From an uncultured Spirochaetaceae bacterium (lineage in GTDB: Bacteria; Spirochaetota; Spirochaetia; Treponematales; Treponemataceae): a DNA stretch of 8,390 nt. Made by a program: the position numbers and the translations under genes. The stretch lies in the NCBI GenBank assembly GCA_902796985.1, contig CADBRC010000009.1, positions 1 to 8,390 on the forward strand, written 5' to 3'. Shown here piece after piece: positions 5,482 through 8,390 of the stretch (position 1 is the stretch's first letter; each line of letters opens with the position of its first letter). The notes below the pieces were generated by a model. The model was not told the DNA's origin and made no database searches. It worked only from the letters and a program-made list of their open reading frames with translations.

Positions 5482-7572
5482 ATGGAAGAAGACGGCCAGG
5501 AAGAGCTGCGGCAGCTCACCCTCGAAAACAAGAAGCTTACTCGCGAAATACGGAAACTCAAGAAGGACATTGAGTTCCTGAAACTTGCCAACGATCAGTC
5601 GGCAAGGACGCAGGCATACATACAGAGGGACAATGACCGGCAGCTGTTCTATAACAGCCAGCTGCTCAAGACCGCCGCAAACCTGCTCATCATCACGGAT
5701 GAGAAAATCTTCACCGTCATGGTCAGCGACCTCTTCTTCCGCTACGCCCCCGAATATGACCGGGACAAAATCCGGCGCGGAGTTCCCCTCAGGGAAGCCC
5801 TGCTGAACGTACTGCCGGAAGATGACCGGCAGGACCTGCTCGCCCGCTGCTCCCTGGTCCTCGGCGGCGAGAACATGGAGCCATTCCTGCTCAGAACGAC
5901 CATCGCCGGAGAAAATCTGGACCTCCAGATTACGATAAAGCGGATGCTGCGCGACGACACGGTGTGCGGCCTGAACATCCTGTTCATCGACATGACGGAA
6001 TTCATCAAGGCGAAGGAACGGGCGGAGGATGCTGACAAGGCGAAGGGAAACTTCCTCGCCAACATGAGCCACGAGATACGCACCCCGATGAATGCGATAA
6101 GCGGCATGGCGGAGTTCATCCTTCGTGACAGCCAGGACTCTAAGGCCGTCAAGCACGCGATGATGATAAAGTCTGCTGCCAACACCCTGCTTTCCATCAT
6201 CAATGATATACTGGACTTCTCCAAGATAGAATCCGGCAAGCTGGAGCTCATCGGGGACTCCTACAAGCTCTCGTCCCTCGTGAACGTGGTCGCGGCGATG
6301 ATACGGATACGCCTGAAGGACAAGGACGTAGTGCTGGATCTGGACGTAGACGAGGGGATCCCGGACAGCCTGTACGGGGATGAGGTACGCATCAAGCAGG
6401 TCCTCATCAACATCATGGGGAACTCCGTCAAATTTACGCGTGAGGGCCGGATTACCCTGAGCATACAGGCCGAAAAAGAAGACGAGCGGCACGCACGGCT
6501 CCTCTTTAAGGTCAGTGATACCGGAATAGGAATAAAAGAAGAAGACCTCGGCAAGATTTTCTCCTCCTTCACCCAGGTGGACACCCGGCGGAACCGCGCG
6601 GTCGAGGGTACGGGACTGGGACTTGCGATAAGCCAGCGTCTGGTGCAGATGATGGGCGGCAAGATCTCGGTCTCAAGCGTCTACGGCGAGGGGACGAGCT
6701 TCACCTTCGACATCCTGAGCGAGGTGGAGGACTGGGCCCCGGTAGGCTCCGTCAGCGAAAAGCAGAGCGTGGCCCGGCAGGATGTCTTCCGCGCCAGCTT
6801 CACAGCCCCGGAAGCGAAGGTCCTGGTCGTAGACGACAACGAGATAAATCTGGACGTGGCGGAAGGAATACTCGCCCCGTACAAGATGAACATCACCAAG
6901 GCTTCGAGCGGACAGGAAGCGATAGACGAGTTCCGCGAAAACGAATTCGACATCATCTTCATGGACCACATGATGCCCGTCATGGACGGTGTAGAAACGC
7001 TGCGGAGAATCAGGAACATGCCCCGTGGAGAAAATGCCGTGATAATCGCCCTGACCGCAAACGCGCTGAGCGGAGCGGCGGCAGAGTACCGGGGGCTGGG
7101 CTTTCAGGATTTCCTTGCCAAACCCATCATGCCCCGTGACATGGACAAGCTGCTTGTCAGGAACCTGTCTCCCCGCCTCATCGTACGGGAACAGAAGGTC
7201 AGTCAGGAACTTAACCATGCCGCAGTCGGCAACAAGGCGGAGATAGACACCAAGCTGGGAATGAAATACTGTCTGGGCAACAGGCACTTCTACGAGAAAA
7301 TCCTGAAAGCCTTTACGGATTCCCCGGACATCGCGCGTCTGGACGGCCTGTACCTTAAAGAGGACTGGCAGGAATATTCGGCTGCGGCCCACCAGCTGAA
7401 GAGGGCATCGCTGACCATAGGAGCCGTCAAGCTCTCGGACGGTGCCCGCGCCCTGGAGTACGCCGCCCGCGACGGCTGGGTTGAATTCATCCGCGGGCAC
7501 CACCTGGCATTCATCAAGGACTGCCGGGAAATCTGCAAGTTCATCAGCCAGGGCGGCGTGGAGCTGGATTAG
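5482..7572 (+). CDS. Soluble hybrid histidine kinase (PAS-like, HisKA, HATPase, receiver, HPt)
   Basis: The protein has 696 residues from ATG 5482; the in-frame GTG at 5476 is less likely because the AAGG site (5469-5472) spaces better to the ATG. Residues 7-60 form a coiled coil. Residues 61-176 look PAS-like, ending in a signalling helix. HisKA has the phosphoacceptor H197 in FLANMSHEIRTPMN. The ATPase domain has N-box N310/N314, DTGIGI (346-351) and GTGLGLA (376-382). The receiver (446-565) has D451/D452, phosphoacceptor D495 in FMDHMMPVMDG, T525 and K547. The C-terminal HPt (about 590-690) carries H637 in AAHQLKRAS. All phosphotransfer residues are present, so a complete His-Asp-His relay is encoded and should act on an external response regulator not seen here. 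There is no transmembrane segment, so the signal must be cytoplasmic, probably from the adjacent FIST protein with which it forms an operon. Confidence 0.96.
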   Translation: MEEDGQEELRQLTLENKKLTREIRKLKKDIEFLKLANDQSARTQAYIQRDNDRQLFYNSQLLKTAANLLIITDEKIFTVMVSDLFFRYAPEYDRDKIRRGVPLREALLNVLPEDDRQDLLARCSLVLGGENMEPFLLRTTIAGENLDLQITIKRMLRDDTVCGLNILFIDMTEFIKAKERAEDADKAKGNFLANMSHEIRTPMNAISGMAEFILRDSQDSKAVKHAMMIKSAANTLLSIINDILDFSKIESGKLELIGDSYKLSSLVNVVAAMIRIRLKDKDVVLDLDVDEGIPDSLYGDEVRIKQVLINIMGNSVKFTREGRITLSIQAEKEDERHARLLFKVSDTGIGIKEEDLGKIFSSFTQVDTRRNRAVEGTGLGLAISQRLVQMMGGKISVSSVYGEGTSFTFDILSEVEDWAPVGSVSEKQSVARQDVFRASFTAPEAKVLVVDDNEINLDVAEGILAPYKMNITKASSGQEAIDEFRENEFDIIFMDHMMPVMDGVETLRRIRNMPRGENAVIIALTANALSGAAAEYRGLGFQDFLAKPIMPRDMDKLLVRNLSPRLIVREQKVSQELNHAAVGNKAEIDTKLGMKYCLGNRHFYEKILKAFTDSPDIARLDGLYLKEDWQEYSAAAHQLKRASLTIGAVKLSDGARALEYAARDGWVEFIRGHHLAFIKDCREICKFISQGGVELD

Positions 7573-8390
7573 GCCCTGACGGTCTGCCGGAGGACAGAGA
7601 CGTCTGCCCTGTCCGCCTCCCCTGCCTCCACCATGCGGAGGATGTCTCCGGGGTTATAAGCGGCTTCCGGATACAGGACGACGGCGGCTTCGTCCCCGTC
7701 CTGCAAAAAGTTGTGCTCACCCCAGTCCGTGTAGCGGGTCGCCCCGATGGAAACGAGGATGCGGGAGGGCCGTCCCGCCTGAGTCAGGTAGGAGTGTACG
7801 TCCTCAGCAGGCCCCTCGTCCTTCTGATTGTTCAGCCTGTCCACAATCCAGCCGGAAAGCTTCTCCCAGATGTAGCTGTAGCCTGAAACCGGACTGTCCT
7901 CTCCGTAAGGATGGGCTTTCCCGTCCCGTATGAGGAAGCTCGCTATCCGGTAGCCGTCGAGTTCGCAGCCTTTGCTGAACGAAGTGAGCGGAAGGGGGCG
8001 GGCGGAAAAGCCCTTGCTGCACGGTCCCCAGTTCTTCTTCTCGCTTATCTTTCTTGCACCCGCCTTGCGTATCGAACAGTCGTTGGAAGCCCCGAAGCAG
8101 ACCGGCCTGAGCGCGGCGGCAAGACCGTCTTTCCAGTCCACGTCAAAGACGACCGCGCACTCTGGCTCTATCTGAAGCTTTTCCTCGCCCCTGGGAAAGA
8201 TGATCGTCCCGCTGTCAAAGGGAAAGACATGCAGGAAAGCCGGCACCGCCGAAGCCGCAGGGGCCACCCTGTCCGTTCCGCCAGTACAGGCAGCGGGAAT
8301 ATAGGTAGGAAAGAGGGCCTTGGGGGCGGCCGCCTCCGCCGTCTTGACGTTTACGAAGTCCGCAGCCTCGCCCGCCTGCTCCAGATGTCC
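7569..8390 (-). CDS. DUF5718-like protein, FAH-type motifs (5' end outside window)
   Basis: Only the last 273 codons are visible; the frame runs off the right edge, and the internal GTG at 8267 is not a convincing start because strongly conserved-looking sequence (HLEQAGEAADFVNVK) precedes it. I recognise the overall pattern as that of DUF5718 proteins, including FGASNDCSIR (fragment residues 99-108), KNWGPCSKGF (119-128), NQKDEGPAEDVHSYL (188-202) and VSIGATRYTDWGEHNFLQDGD (213-233). IEPECAVV (74-81) and ASNDCSIR resemble the ExE and NDxSxR metal-binding motifs of fumarylacetoacetate hydrolase family enzymes, and FLQDGD resembles their late 'yLkpGD' turn. A metal-dependent hydrolase or lyase fold is therefore inferred; the substrate is unknown. 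No signal peptide is visible in the part present. It converges on the kinase gene and overlaps its stop codon. Confidence 0.8.
   Translation of the reverse strand, partial: GHLEQAGEAADFVNVKTAEAAAPKALFPTYIPAACTGGTDRVAPAASAVPAFLHVFPFDSGTIIFPRGEEKLQIEPECAVVFDVDWKDGLAAALRPVCFGASNDCSIRKAGARKISEKKNWGPCSKGFSARPLPLTSFSKGCELDGYRIASFLIRDGKAHPYGEDSPVSGYSYIWEKLSGWIVDRLNNQKDEGPAEDVHSYLTQAGRPSRILVSIGATRYTDWGEHNFLQDGDEAAVVLYPEAAYNPGDILRMVEAGEADRADVSVLRQTVRA

Noticed and set aside
5467..6492. 341-codon frame on the minus strand opposite the kinase
   Set aside because: The plus strand encodes intact HisKA and ATPase motifs here; the antisense frame has no recognisable motif and no ribosome site.
6673..7503. 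276-codon frame on the minus strand opposite the receiver and HPt
   Set aside because: Shadow of conserved receiver and HPt coding sequence; no independent support.
8265..8267. GTG at 8267 as the true start of the DUF5718-like gene
   Set aside because: The frame stays open for 41 codons upstream to the window edge and reads family-like sequence there, so the gene is cut by the window rather than starting inside it.

Overview
The window holds five protein genes, two of them running off its ends, packed around one divergent promoter region. The genes are GC-rich, with G or C favoured at third codon positions, and the single sizeable intergenic gap is more AT-rich. The mix of genes (a long TPR protein with a very acidic tail, an exported LamG/fibronectin-type protein, a FIST sensor and a soluble hybrid kinase) would fit a host-associated spirochaete such as a GC-richer Treponema. 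This is an inference from gene content only; no marker gene is present. I see no mobile element, tRNA, rRNA or CRISPR.

Left arm, minus strand (1-4100): a LamG/fibronectin type III protein with a signal peptide is followed 14 bases later by a TPR gene. The TPR frame is open to the left edge for 860 codons. Its N-terminal half is an unbroken, gap-free run of 34-residue TPR units. Its second half is an extremely acidic tract, including 188 residues without a single Lys, Arg or His. The two genes look like one transcript, starting at a TATAAT box just before the LamG start codon.

Centre (4101-4273): a divergent control region of about 170 bases. On the plus strand a TTGCAA-17-TAAAAT promoter lies directly before a strong Shine-Dalgarno sequence and a TTG start. 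This places the FIST gene start at 4274 rather than further upstream. A GGCCCGGGCC palindrome lies between the two promoters.

Right arm, plus strand (4274-7572): a stand-alone FIST-domain protein followed 11 bases later by a soluble hybrid histidine kinase (coiled coil, PAS-like, HisKA, HATPase, receiver, HPt). The likely logic is that the cytoplasmic FIST protein senses a small ligand and controls the kinase, which passes phosphate His-Asp-His within one polypeptide to an unknown partner outside the window.

Right edge, minus strand (7569-8390): the last 273 codons of a gene I recognise as DUF5718-like. It carries ExE and NDxSxR motifs resembling the metal site of fumarylacetoacetate hydrolase (FAH) family enzymes. 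It converges on the kinase gene and the two stop codons overlap, leaving no room for a terminator between them.
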